A DNA stretch of 51,066 nt, from the NCBI GenBank assembly GCA_017557195.1, contig JAFZAL010000041.1:1-51066 (forward strand), read 5' to 3'. The translations under genes were made by a program, and so were the position numbers. This DNA comes from Thermoguttaceae bacterium (lineage in GTDB: Bacteria; Planctomycetota; Planctomycetia; Pirellulales; Thermoguttaceae). The notes below the pieces were generated by a model. The model was not told where the DNA came from and searched no databases. It saw only the letters and a program-made list of their open reading frames with translations. Numbering within the stretch: the first letter of the stretch is position 1; every line of letters begins with the position of its first letter. Positions 41,877 to 49,305 of the stretch are shown in pieces.

Positions 41877-41949
41877 GGTGGATTTTGGGTTAAAACGCTT
41901 TTATGCGCCTGCCGCCTGACGTTGTCAACAACATCAGACGAAATCCACC
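41877..41949 (+). promoter_or_regulatory. Inverted repeat between ptsN and ptsH
   Basis: ggtggattt (41877-41885) and aaatccacc (41941-41949) form a perfect 9-bp outer stem. Inside lies a smaller imperfect stem (tgacgttg with caacatca). It ends 44 bp before the ptsH start codon. It may be an mRNA processing or attenuation structure. Confidence 0.45.
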
Positions 41950-41993
41950 TGTAACTTTTGCTTTTCACGGAATTAAATCCATCAGAATATTAT

Positions 41994-42260
41994 ATGTATC
42001 GACTCGTAACGGTCTCTAATCCGGAAGGATTGCACATGCGCGTTGCGCTGCTGATAAGCGAATGCGCTAAAAAGTACAACGCTACGGTAACCATTACCAA
42101 GGGTTCGGAAACCGTCAGCGCCTGCGATGTATTGCAGGTTCTGACCTTAGGCGCCGTATCGGGCGTAAAACTCAGAGTTGACGCTCAGGGCGAACAAGCG
42201 TCCGAAGCTCTCAACGACGTCTGCGCCCTTTTTGAGAATAACGTTCAATCGTCTGTCTGA
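41994..42260 (+). CDS. HPr-like phosphocarrier protein with Asp at the Ser46 position
   Basis: An 88-residue protein, normal HPr length, starting at ATG 41994 (MYRLVTVSNPEGLHMRVALL). Phosphorylatable His14 is in GLHMRVA, where GLHARPA is usual; the Arg is kept. The second site, normally Ser46 in KSIMGVMSLGA, aligns with Asp45 in CDVLQVLTLGA (31 residues after the His, the standard spacing). So HPr kinase cannot phosphorylate it there, and the charge may mimic phospho-Ser. It should accept phosphate from enzyme I (42476-44227) and pass it to the EIIA. A longer frame from 41958 adds 12 residues without family support. Confidence 0.9.
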   Translation: MYRLVTVSNPEGLHMRVALLISECAKKYNATVTITKGSETVSACDVLQVLTLGAVSGVKLRVDAQGEQASEALNDVCALFENNVQSSV

Positions 42261-42475
42261 CCAAGTCGATGTTTAAACGGTTGACGCGTTAAACGGTTTT
42301 CGATTCCTGGGCAGCGGTTCAAGTTAAAGACGTAACATTTAATTTCATTCGTCATAGCGCCGAAACTGAACTTTTTCTCTTTCGGCATTGACATTTTTAT
42401 TATATCTTGTTACTGACATTCGTTTTTTAACGTTTATTGACCTGCTCTTTCAATGAGCGTCACACTTTCAGTTCA

Positions 42476-44227
42476 ATGATAACGCTCAAAGGAATCCCCG
42501 TTTCGCCTGGAATAGCAATTGGAGAAGCCCTGGTAATTGACAACGAAGGCTTTCGAATCAGTCACTCGGTTGTCGATCCTTCAGAGGTTGAGGAGGAAAT
42601 CAATCGCTACAAAAACGCCTTCGATATCGCCCAGCAGGAATTAGCTACAAATGCAAAGACGGTTACCAAGGAATTAGGAGAAAGCTACGGTTTAATCTTT
42701 CAGGCTCATCACGCCATTCTGGACGATTCAATGCTCCGCAAGGAGATTCTCGAAAAGATCGAGAAAGAGCGCTATTCTGCGCCCTTTGCCATTTCTACTG
42801 TTTTTAGACAATACGCAGAGAAGTTCAAGAACATCCCTGACAACCAACTGTCATTGCGCGCCAACGACATTCTCGATTTAGAAACCCGCATTATGAAGAT
42901 TGTCATGGGCGTTCATTCTGAATCGCTTACGGCAATCGACAAAGATTTAATTGTTCTGGCTCACAATCTCACGCCGTCAGAAACGACCAACATGAACCGA
43001 AACTGCATTCGCGCTTTCGTTACAGAAATCGGTTCCAAGGGGTCGCACACAGCTATTATTGCTGAAGCCCTCGAAATCCCAGCCGTCGTCGGCGTGGGAA
43101 GTTTTCTTGACTCCGTTCAGGCGGGGCAAAGGGTTATTGTTGACGGCAATCAGGGGATTATTTACATCAATCCAACTGTTGAGATCTTAAAGCAGTACCA
43201 GAAAACTCTTCACAGATATTACGAACTCAACGCTCAGTTAAACAATCTGGACAACATTCCCTGTCAAACCAAAGACGGAACGCGAATTCGTATTTTGGGA
43301 AACATGGAATTGGAGTTCGAAGCCCAAAACTGCCTTAACCGTGGAGCAGACGGCATCGGTTTGTATCGAACTGAATTTCTTTGGCTGACAAACGAATTGC
43401 AGTTGGACGAAGAATCGCACTTCCAAAAATACAAACAGGTTGTTGAAACAATGTGCGGCAAGCCGGTAACCATTCGAACCTGCGATTTGGGCGCCGACAA
43501 ACTGCTTACCAACATCTTGCCCGGCGAAGATCGCAACCCGGCGCTGGGGCTTAGGTCTATACGTTTATGCCTGTCCATGCCGGAAATGTTTCGCAAACAG
43601 CTCAGAGCGATTTTGCGAGCCTCTGCATACGGACCTATTCAGATTCTCTTCCCGATGGTTTCAACGCTGTCGGAATGGCGGCGCATCAAGATGATCGTTA
43701 ACGACGTATTTGAGGATCTTGACGAGCGAGGCATTCCTTTCAATCATAACATTCCCTTGGGAATTATGGTTGAAGTTCCGTCAACGGTCATGATGATTGA
43801 AGAATTCCTTCAAGCTGTTGACTTTATCAGCATCGGAACCAACGACCTGATTCAATATACCGTTGCAGTAGACAGAACCAACAAAGACGTTGCGAAATTG
43901 TTCAACGGCTGCGAACCGTCAGTAATTAAACTGATCTGGAAAACCGTTACTGCGGCAAACAGAGTCAACAAACCGGTCAGTCTTTGCGGTCAAATGGCAA
44001 GCGACCCGGCTTTGACAATGCTCTTGCTGGGATTAGGGCTTCGTTCGCTGTCAATGCCGCCAGGAGCAATGCGAGACATCAAACGCGTTTGTTCTTCTCT
44101 GGACATGCTGCGCTGCCGAGAAATTGCTTTTCGAGCGCTTCGAACTGACAACGCTGGAGATATTCAGTCCCTGCTGCAGCGCGAGCTTGCCAATATTCTC
44201 CCGGAAAAATATCGTCAAGAGGAATAA
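42476..44227 (+). CDS. ptsI: PTS enzyme I (phosphoenolpyruvate-protein phosphotransferase)
   Basis: A 583-residue enzyme starting at ATG 42476 (MITLKGIPVSPGIAIGEALV); a frame from 42437 adds 13 unlikely residues. The phosphohistidine domain has active His191 in TEIGSKGSHTAIIAEALEIP. The C-terminal PEP-binding barrel has GADGIGLYRTEFLWL, ALGLRSIRLCL, LFPMVSTLSEW, GIMVEVPSTVMMIEEF, FISIGTNDLIQYTVAVDR and VSLCGQMASDP with the catalytic Cys. It transfers phosphate from PEP to HPr. The 215-bp gap before it holds a direct repeat taaacggtt (42274-42282, 42290-42298) and TTGACA at 42388, so it may have its own promoter. Confidence 0.95.
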   Translation: MITLKGIPVSPGIAIGEALVIDNEGFRISHSVVDPSEVEEEINRYKNAFDIAQQELATNAKTVTKELGESYGLIFQAHHAILDDSMLRKEILEKIEKERYSAPFAISTVFRQYAEKFKNIPDNQLSLRANDILDLETRIMKIVMGVHSESLTAIDKDLIVLAHNLTPSETTNMNRNCIRAFVTEIGSKGSHTAIIAEALEIPAVVGVGSFLDSVQAGQRVIVDGNQGIIYINPTVEILKQYQKTLHRYYELNAQLNNLDNIPCQTKDGTRIRILGNMELEFEAQNCLNRGADGIGLYRTEFLWLTNELQLDEESHFQKYKQVVETMCGKPVTIRTCDLGADKLLTNILPGEDRNPALGLRSIRLCLSMPEMFRKQLRAILRASAYGPIQILFPMVSTLSEWRRIKMIVNDVFEDLDERGIPFNHNIPLGIMVEVPSTVMMIEEFLQAVDFISIGTNDLIQYTVAVDRTNKDVAKLFNGCEPSVIKLIWKTVTAANRVNKPVSLCGQMASDPALTMLLLGLGLRSLSMPPGAMRDIKRVCSSLDMLRCREIAFRALRTDNAGDIQSLLQRELANILPEKYRQEE

Positions 44228-44387
44228 TACAAACACCCTCATACGCCGTTCGTCAGCAGGCGCAGCATTAAATAACGCAGAACGCAAGTTCCGACAGATT
44301 CAATAACAGATTTGTTATCGTCCACAAACGTTTATTCCGTTTGCAGACGATCTCTGTTTTAAAATCGAATATTAAACTTATCCTCCA

Positions 44388-45338
44388 ATGCTTGTAGAAA
44401 TCAAAAACCTCGTTCGATATTTCCCGCATACCCGAGCGGTAAACAATATTTCGTTTGGTTTTGACAAAGGACAGATATTTGGATTTGTCGGTCCTAACGG
44501 CGCTGGCAAAACAACAACTATGCGCATTCTGGCAACGCTTGACCAGCCTCAATACGGAGACTGTTTTGTTGATGGTTACTCTGTTACACAGTATCCGGAA
44601 AAAGTCCGAAAGCTGGTTGGATTCATGCCGGATTCTCTCCCGATGCATAACGACATTTCCGTTCGGGAATACGTTGATTTCTACGCCAGAGCGTATAACA
44701 TCAAAAATCCAGCCCGAAATAAAATCGTCAACGAGGTTATGGACTTTACCGATCTGCACGTCATTGCAGACAAAACGCTTAACGCTCTTTCCAAAGGCAT
44801 GAAACAACGCGTCAGCCTGGCGCGAGCGCTGGTTCACGAACCTAAAGTTCTCATTTTGGACGAGCCCGCCAACGGACTTGATCCTCGAGCAAGAGTTCAA
44901 ATGCGGGAACTGTTCAAAGCCCTGGCGGACAACGGCATGGCGATATTGATTTCATCTCACATTTTAACGGAGTTGGGAGAACTTTGCAGCGGAGTCGTGT
45001 TCATCGAACAGGGGCGATTGCTTGACGCTGGAACCATTTCCGAAATCAGCCAGCGACGGGCGAAGGCGTCCATTGAAGCAGAAATTCGCCTGATTCGATC
45101 AGACGATTTGGAATTGAAACTAAAGCAGCTTTCCATGCGTCTGCTTGAAATTCCCGGCGTTGTAAATCCCGCTGTTTCAAGAGACCATGTTGAATTAACC
45201 CTGGAAGACGGCGAGTCTTCCGCTGTCGCAATACTTCGTCAGCTGATTAACGACGGATTTCCGATTGTCGATTTTCGTTTGAGAAACAATCAGCTGGAAG
45301 ACCTCTTTATGACAATTACCAACGGAAACGTACAATGA
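44388..45338 (+). CDS. ABC transporter ATP-binding protein (ABC-2 type)
   Basis: A 316-residue ATPase: Walker A FGFVGPNGAGKTTTMRILAT; Q-loop VGFMPDSLPMHNDI; signature LSKGMKQRVSLARALVHEP; Walker B VLILDEPANGLDPRA; H-loop LISSHILTELGELC. The C-terminal 80 residues form an ABC-2-specific extension. Its stop overlaps the next start by 4 bases (ATGA), coupling it to the permease. Substrate unknown. The 160-bp gap upstream shows no clear promoter. Confidence 0.93.
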   Translation: MLVEIKNLVRYFPHTRAVNNISFGFDKGQIFGFVGPNGAGKTTTMRILATLDQPQYGDCFVDGYSVTQYPEKVRKLVGFMPDSLPMHNDISVREYVDFYARAYNIKNPARNKIVNEVMDFTDLHVIADKTLNALSKGMKQRVSLARALVHEPKVLILDEPANGLDPRARVQMRELFKALADNGMAILISSHILTELGELCSGVVFIEQGRLLDAGTISEISQRRAKASIEAEIRLIRSDDLELKLKQLSMRLLEIPGVVNPAVSRDHVELTLEDGESSAVAILRQLINDGFPIVDFRLRNNQLEDLFMTITNGNVQ

Positions 45339-46846
45339 TACAGTATTTTAAAAACCTTTTTGCCGCGCTGGATAACAGAATCAATCCAATTGCCGTCAAG
45401 GAAATGCGACAGGCTGTCAGAAGCCGATACATCACACTCCTTCTGCAGCTGTATTTGCTCACAGAATTGCTTGTGTCGGGTATTTTCCTGCTCACCTTTG
45501 ACACAAAAAATCTGACATCCGGCGGAGCGGAATTATTTACGCCTTTAGTAGTTCTGCTTTTCATTGTTAACCTTGTCTGCGTTCCCGTCTACACTTCCAC
45601 ACGACTGACAAAGGAAGTTCGTGGGAATGACGCCATGTTCTCGTCGACGCTCACGCCGATGCAAATCGTCAGGGGAAAGTTTTACTGCGGTTTAATCATC
45701 TCGCTGCTTTTATTCAGCGCAGCCGCGCCATTTATTATTTTGACTTATTTACTTCGCGGTCTGGATATTCAGGAGATTCTTTTAACGCTCTATTGGACGT
45801 TTCTAACCATTCAGGTTCTCAACTGTTACGGACTCGTCTTTGGAGCGCTCAATATCAACATTGTTATAAGAATCATTCTGGCTACTATTATGGGATTTGC
45901 CATAATGGGGATTTTTGACAGTTTTTCCTTTGGGGTGTTATCGTCTGTCAGCTCCGTAGACTGGGAAGTATTTATCATTGCAACGCTTATTTTCTTCTTT
46001 TTGGGCGAATCGTTTATGATGCTCGCAGCCTGTTTGCTGTCCCCGATTTCATTTAACCGAATGACTCGCCCGAGAATTTTCGCAACCGTCAGTTCGCTTT
46101 TGTTATTCTATATCGCTTTGGTATACAAGTTATTTACTTCAAGCAACGATTATTTAGAGGCTGCGTTTGCTTTTATCTTTGTTATGTCGGTTGTTTTTCT
46201 CGGAATTGGTTTATGTGAACGAATAACGTTGAGTTCTCGCCAAATTCAGCAAATACCTCGCAATCCCCTTTGGAGAGCTTTGGCGTTTCCATTCTTTACC
46301 GGCGTCGGTTCGGCGATTGCCTGGTTCTTTATGATGTTTGGTTTTCTGTTGTTATCGGATGCCGCTTTTCTTGATGGAGAAATGTTCCGCAGCCTTGTAT
46401 CAATGGAGTATCCATTTCCGTTCCTTTATATGTCATTGTTCTATGTATTATGCGGCATGCTTGTTCGCGCCGGCATTGACTATTGGCGTCACAACAACCT
46501 GAATTATCGGCTTCCGGAAAATCCGAGAATTGTTATTTACCCTGCGCCTCAAAATGGGTCCATGACCATCCTTTATTCTTTAATTTTGATAGCGTTCCCT
46601 TCGATTATTCCGATGCTGTTTATTTTCACCTCCAGTTCTATTATTCAGGATTTTCTGTTTAGTTTTTCACCTTTTAACTATCTGGATTACTACCCCAGCT
46701 CTGACAAAAATTCCATTCCTCGTTTATTTGGATTCTTCAGCGTCTCGATTTTGTTTATTTTTAGTATATTTTCTTTCCTGTACTATTATTCACGAGTTTC
46801 CATGAATTCAGAGTCTTCAAATTTGAATTCAACAGATAAACAATAG
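45335..46846 (+). CDS. ABC-2 type permease
   Basis: A 503-residue polytopic membrane protein with about 10-12 helices, for example FTPLVVLLFIVNLVCVPVY, FYCGLIISLLLFSAAAPFII, ILATIMGFAIMGIFDSF, LIFFFLGESFMMLAACLL, SLLLFYIALVYKLF, AFIFVMSVVFLGIGLC and LFGFFSVSILFIFSIFSFLY. The start, NPIAVKEMRQAVRSRYI, is typical of permeases paired with an ABC-2 ATPase. Translation is coupled to the ATPase gene. AT-rich codons match its hydrophobicity. Confidence 0.88.
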   Translation: MIQYFKNLFAALDNRINPIAVKEMRQAVRSRYITLLLQLYLLTELLVSGIFLLTFDTKNLTSGGAELFTPLVVLLFIVNLVCVPVYTSTRLTKEVRGNDAMFSSTLTPMQIVRGKFYCGLIISLLLFSAAAPFIILTYLLRGLDIQEILLTLYWTFLTIQVLNCYGLVFGALNINIVIRIILATIMGFAIMGIFDSFSFGVLSSVSSVDWEVFIIATLIFFFLGESFMMLAACLLSPISFNRMTRPRIFATVSSLLLFYIALVYKLFTSSNDYLEAAFAFIFVMSVVFLGIGLCERITLSSRQIQQIPRNPLWRALAFPFFTGVGSAIAWFFMMFGFLLLSDAAFLDGEMFRSLVSMEYPFPFLYMSLFYVLCGMLVRAGIDYWRHNNLNYRLPENPRIVIYPAPQNGSMTILYSLILIAFPSIIPMLFIFTSSSIIQDFLFSFSPFNYLDYYPSSDKNSIPRLFGFFSVSILFIFSIFSFLYYYSRVSMNSESSNLNSTDKQ

Positions 46847-46866
46847 TCATTTGAGCAATTTTTCTC

Positions 46867-46929
46867 TTGACAAAGTTGCCAATATTAGTATGATAAACCA
46901 TGAAAAGACGATTTAAAAAAACGTCTTTT
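46867..46929 (+). promoter_or_regulatory. Promoter and short hairpin before the aldolase gene
   Basis: TTGACA at 46867-46872 and TATGAT at 46889-46894 are 16 bp apart and form a good sigma70-like promoter. Right after it, aaaagacg (46903-46910) pairs with cgtctttt (46922-46929) around an 11-base A-rich loop. The hairpin would be at the very 5' end of the aldolase mRNA, or could terminate the upstream permease transcript. Confidence 0.55.
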
Positions 46930-46980
46930 TATGATTGACTTTAATAATATGTAAAAGCGCTTTACCTAAACCATAAATCC

Positions 46981-47610
46981 ATGGATACAATTACATCCTT
47001 TATAGAAAAATGCAAAGTCGTTCCGGTTATCGCCATTGAATCCGCCGAACAGGCTCTTCCGTTGGCGGACGCATTGCTGGAAGGCGGGCTTCCCATTGCC
47101 GAAATCACCTTTCGCACTGCGGCAGCGGCAGAAGTCATTTCCATTTTAGCGCAGCAGCGACCGGAATTGATTGTCGGAGCGGGCACGCTTCTGACTACTC
47201 AAAACGTTGAAAACGCCATCAAAGCCGGCGCAAAATTCGGCGTTGCCCCTGGCTGCAATCCGGACGTTATCGACTTCGCTCAGGCAAACGGATTCCCGTT
47301 CATTCCCGGCGTCTGCACGCCCAGCTGCATTGAATGCGCGCTGTCGATGGACTGCAAAGTCCTCAAGTTCTTCCCCGCCGGCGCGATGGGCGGCGTCAAG
47401 ATGCTCAAAGCGCTTTACGGTCCGTACAAACACACCGGCGTTCGATTCATGCCAACAGGCGGCGTTACGCAAGAGAACCTTGCTGAATACCTGTCAGCGC
47501 CAGGCGTTATCGCCTGCGGCGGAACGTGGATAGCGCCCTCTGCCGACATCGCCGCCGGCGCCTGGGACGTCATTGCAGACAGATGCAAAAAAGTTTCCAA
47601 CGCCCAATAA
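46981..47610 (+). CDS. KDPG/KHG aldolase (Entner-Doudoroff type)
   Basis: A 209-residue class I aldolase. Seen: CKVVPVIAIESAEQALPLAD, the catalytic Glu in LPIAEITFRTAAA, VGAGTLLTTQNVENAI, GAKFGVAPGCNPDVI, IPGVCTPSCIECAL and the Schiff-base Lys in LKFFPAGAMGGVKMLKAL, then RFMPTGGVTQENL and ACGGTWIAPSAD. It splits 2-keto-3-deoxy-6-phosphogluconate or 4-hydroxy-2-oxoglutarate. It is alone here, without edd or kdgK, so the pathway (Entner-Doudoroff, uronate or galactonate) is open. ATG 46981; no Shine-Dalgarno sequence. Confidence 0.93.
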   Translation: MDTITSFIEKCKVVPVIAIESAEQALPLADALLEGGLPIAEITFRTAAAAEVISILAQQRPELIVGAGTLLTTQNVENAIKAGAKFGVAPGCNPDVIDFAQANGFPFIPGVCTPSCIECALSMDCKVLKFFPAGAMGGVKMLKALYGPYKHTGVRFMPTGGVTQENLAEYLSAPGVIACGGTWIAPSADIAAGAWDVIADRCKKVSNAQ

Positions 47611-47668
47611 CAGACGTTATTTCGTCACATAAGGTTTTATATCTTTCCAACTCCCATTAACGACAGCC

Positions 47669-49243
47669 ATGTCCCCATCTGATCCTGACGAATCCAAACT
47701 GCTGCCAGGCTGCTGGCTGGAGAATCCATGGGATCCCGGCACGGCTGGACCAATCACGGAGCAGACGCATTTAATCGACTTGATACCATTGTACAAGGCG
47801 CAATGGCTGAGATATTTTCTCTTTTGGGCGATAATCGTTGGCGGGACGCTGGCGTTGGGAATTCTGGTTCCGCCAACGCTCAATGCAATGAACATTCCCG
47901 TTCCGGACCTTATTAAACTGGAAGGAAAAGGTTTGGATCGGTGGCTGGAATCCATTCTGCTCTTTCTGACCGCCGGGACGTCATATTTAGCATGGCGAAT
48001 TCGGCGACAGAAGCCGGAATGTTTAACTCGCGGCTGGATTTTGTTTTTCTGCGTTGGCGTTTTTCTCTATATGAGTCTGGACAGAACGTCGCATTGCGTC
48101 CCGTCGGCGGCTCAAAGCCTTAACGTAATTATTAACGACTCGTTAGAAACCAATAGCGTATCTTTAAAACCTGACAACATCCTGTACTGGGAGACCTCCG
48201 TCTATGGGATAATTTATCTGGCTTTGCTGTCGCGATTGATGATAGAATTCAGAGGAACTCCCATGGCGCAGCTGTTTTTACTAATCGCCACAGCAGCGTA
48301 TGCGTGTTCCAGCGGGTTATGGTTCATGCCGGATAATTTGAAAGCGTCTTTAAGCAAATTGCCCTTAACCATCAAAGAACTGTCCGGCGCTTTAATCCTT
48401 ACAGGCGATTTTTGCATTTTCTGGTCTATGATTAACTACGCTCGTTTTATCCTTCTGGATGGATTTGGGCTGGACTCTTCAGGCTGGCATACAGCGATCA
48501 CTCGATATCGATATCGTTCGCGTTATTCAGCCAGACGAAATTCCTATATACAATCCGAGACTGACGCCAATAGCGCCAGCTCGCAAAATTCAAACTCCGA
48601 TTCTTCAGAACAAACGTCTGACGACGCTAATTCGGCATACGGCTCGCCATTCGCTTACGACTACCATCATCAATCGGAAACAACAAGTCCTTTTTCGGAT
48701 TCGCAATATTCACAAGCGGTTTCCTCTGTAACAACGTCTTCCGCGCCTCCAGAATTGCCATATAATACGAACCCTTACGGTCAAGCCCCGTATAACCCGC
48801 CCTATACGCAGCAACAGCCTTACGGCCAACAGACGTATACCCAACAACAATACGATCCTCGCCAGGCTTACGGACAAAGCCCTTACGCTCCGCCTCAAAC
48901 GCCGTACGAACAACCGCAATACGGTCAAGCGCCTTACAATAACTCACAAACTTACACTTCCCCGTATCAGCCCCAAAACCCGCAGCGCTCGCAAACGAAC
49001 GCAGCCTATCCCGCTTCAGGAAATAACCCGTCCACAGCTGCGTCAGCTTCTAATATTCCACCCAGACCAAACAACGCTGGGGCGACAACCAACGGTTCTT
49101 CCGCTTCCGGTTTTACCATGCCAACAGCGGAAGAAGTTCAAAATGAATTCCGGGTTCTGGAAGAGAAAATTCATCGTCAGCTCACTCATGACGAAAAGAA
49201 AGCCATTGTGCGCAGAATGATTCGAGAACGACAAGGCAAATAA
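47669..49243 (+). CDS. Membrane protein with Gln/Tyr/Pro-rich low-complexity tail
   Basis: A 524-residue protein of unknown function. Six hydrophobic segments lie between residues about 44 and 258 (YFLFWAIIVGGTLALGIL; SILLFLTAGTSYLAW; WILFFCVGVFLYMSL; VYGIIYLALLSRLMI; LFLLIATAAYACSSGLW; LILTGDFCIFWSMINYA). Residues about 275-330 are Ser/Asn/Asp-rich. About 365-450 is a low-complexity run of PYGQ, YTQQQ and YNPPY-type units. The final 40 residues form a charged helix (EEVQNEFRVLEEKIHRQLTH; DEKKAIVRRMIRERQGK). The tail resembles phase-separating or adhesive sequences. Not recognised as a named family. Confidence 0.78.
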   Translation: MSPSDPDESKLLPGCWLENPWDPGTAGPITEQTHLIDLIPLYKAQWLRYFLFWAIIVGGTLALGILVPPTLNAMNIPVPDLIKLEGKGLDRWLESILLFLTAGTSYLAWRIRRQKPECLTRGWILFFCVGVFLYMSLDRTSHCVPSAAQSLNVIINDSLETNSVSLKPDNILYWETSVYGIIYLALLSRLMIEFRGTPMAQLFLLIATAAYACSSGLWFMPDNLKASLSKLPLTIKELSGALILTGDFCIFWSMINYARFILLDGFGLDSSGWHTAITRYRYRSRYSARRNSYIQSETDANSASSQNSNSDSSEQTSDDANSAYGSPFAYDYHHQSETTSPFSDSQYSQAVSSVTTSSAPPELPYNTNPYGQAPYNPPYTQQQPYGQQTYTQQQYDPRQAYGQSPYAPPQTPYEQPQYGQAPYNNSQTYTSPYQPQNPQRSQTNAAYPASGNNPSTAASASNIPPRPNNAGATTNGSSASGFTMPTAEEVQNEFRVLEEKIHRQLTHDEKKAIVRRMIRERQGK

Positions 49244-49250
49244 AAAACAA

Positions 49251-49276
49251 GAGTGAAATGTACGCACATTTCACTC
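49251..49276 (-). terminator. Intrinsic terminator for the YHS-domain gene
   Basis: A perfect 10-bp stem gagtgaaatg/catttcactc with a 6-base loop. Read on the minus strand it is followed by TTGTTTTTTA, a good T-tract, so it ends the minus-strand gene at 49306-50835. On the plus strand the following bases are less T-rich, but it may also stop the gene ending at 49243. Confidence 0.85.
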
Positions 49277-49305
49277 TCGCTCTTAAAAAATCAATTTCGT
49301 TATTA

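Noticed and set aside
44268..44900. A 210-codon minus-strand frame opposite the start of the ABC ATPase
   Set aside because: It overlaps the clear Walker A region of the plus-strand ATPase and has no family features.
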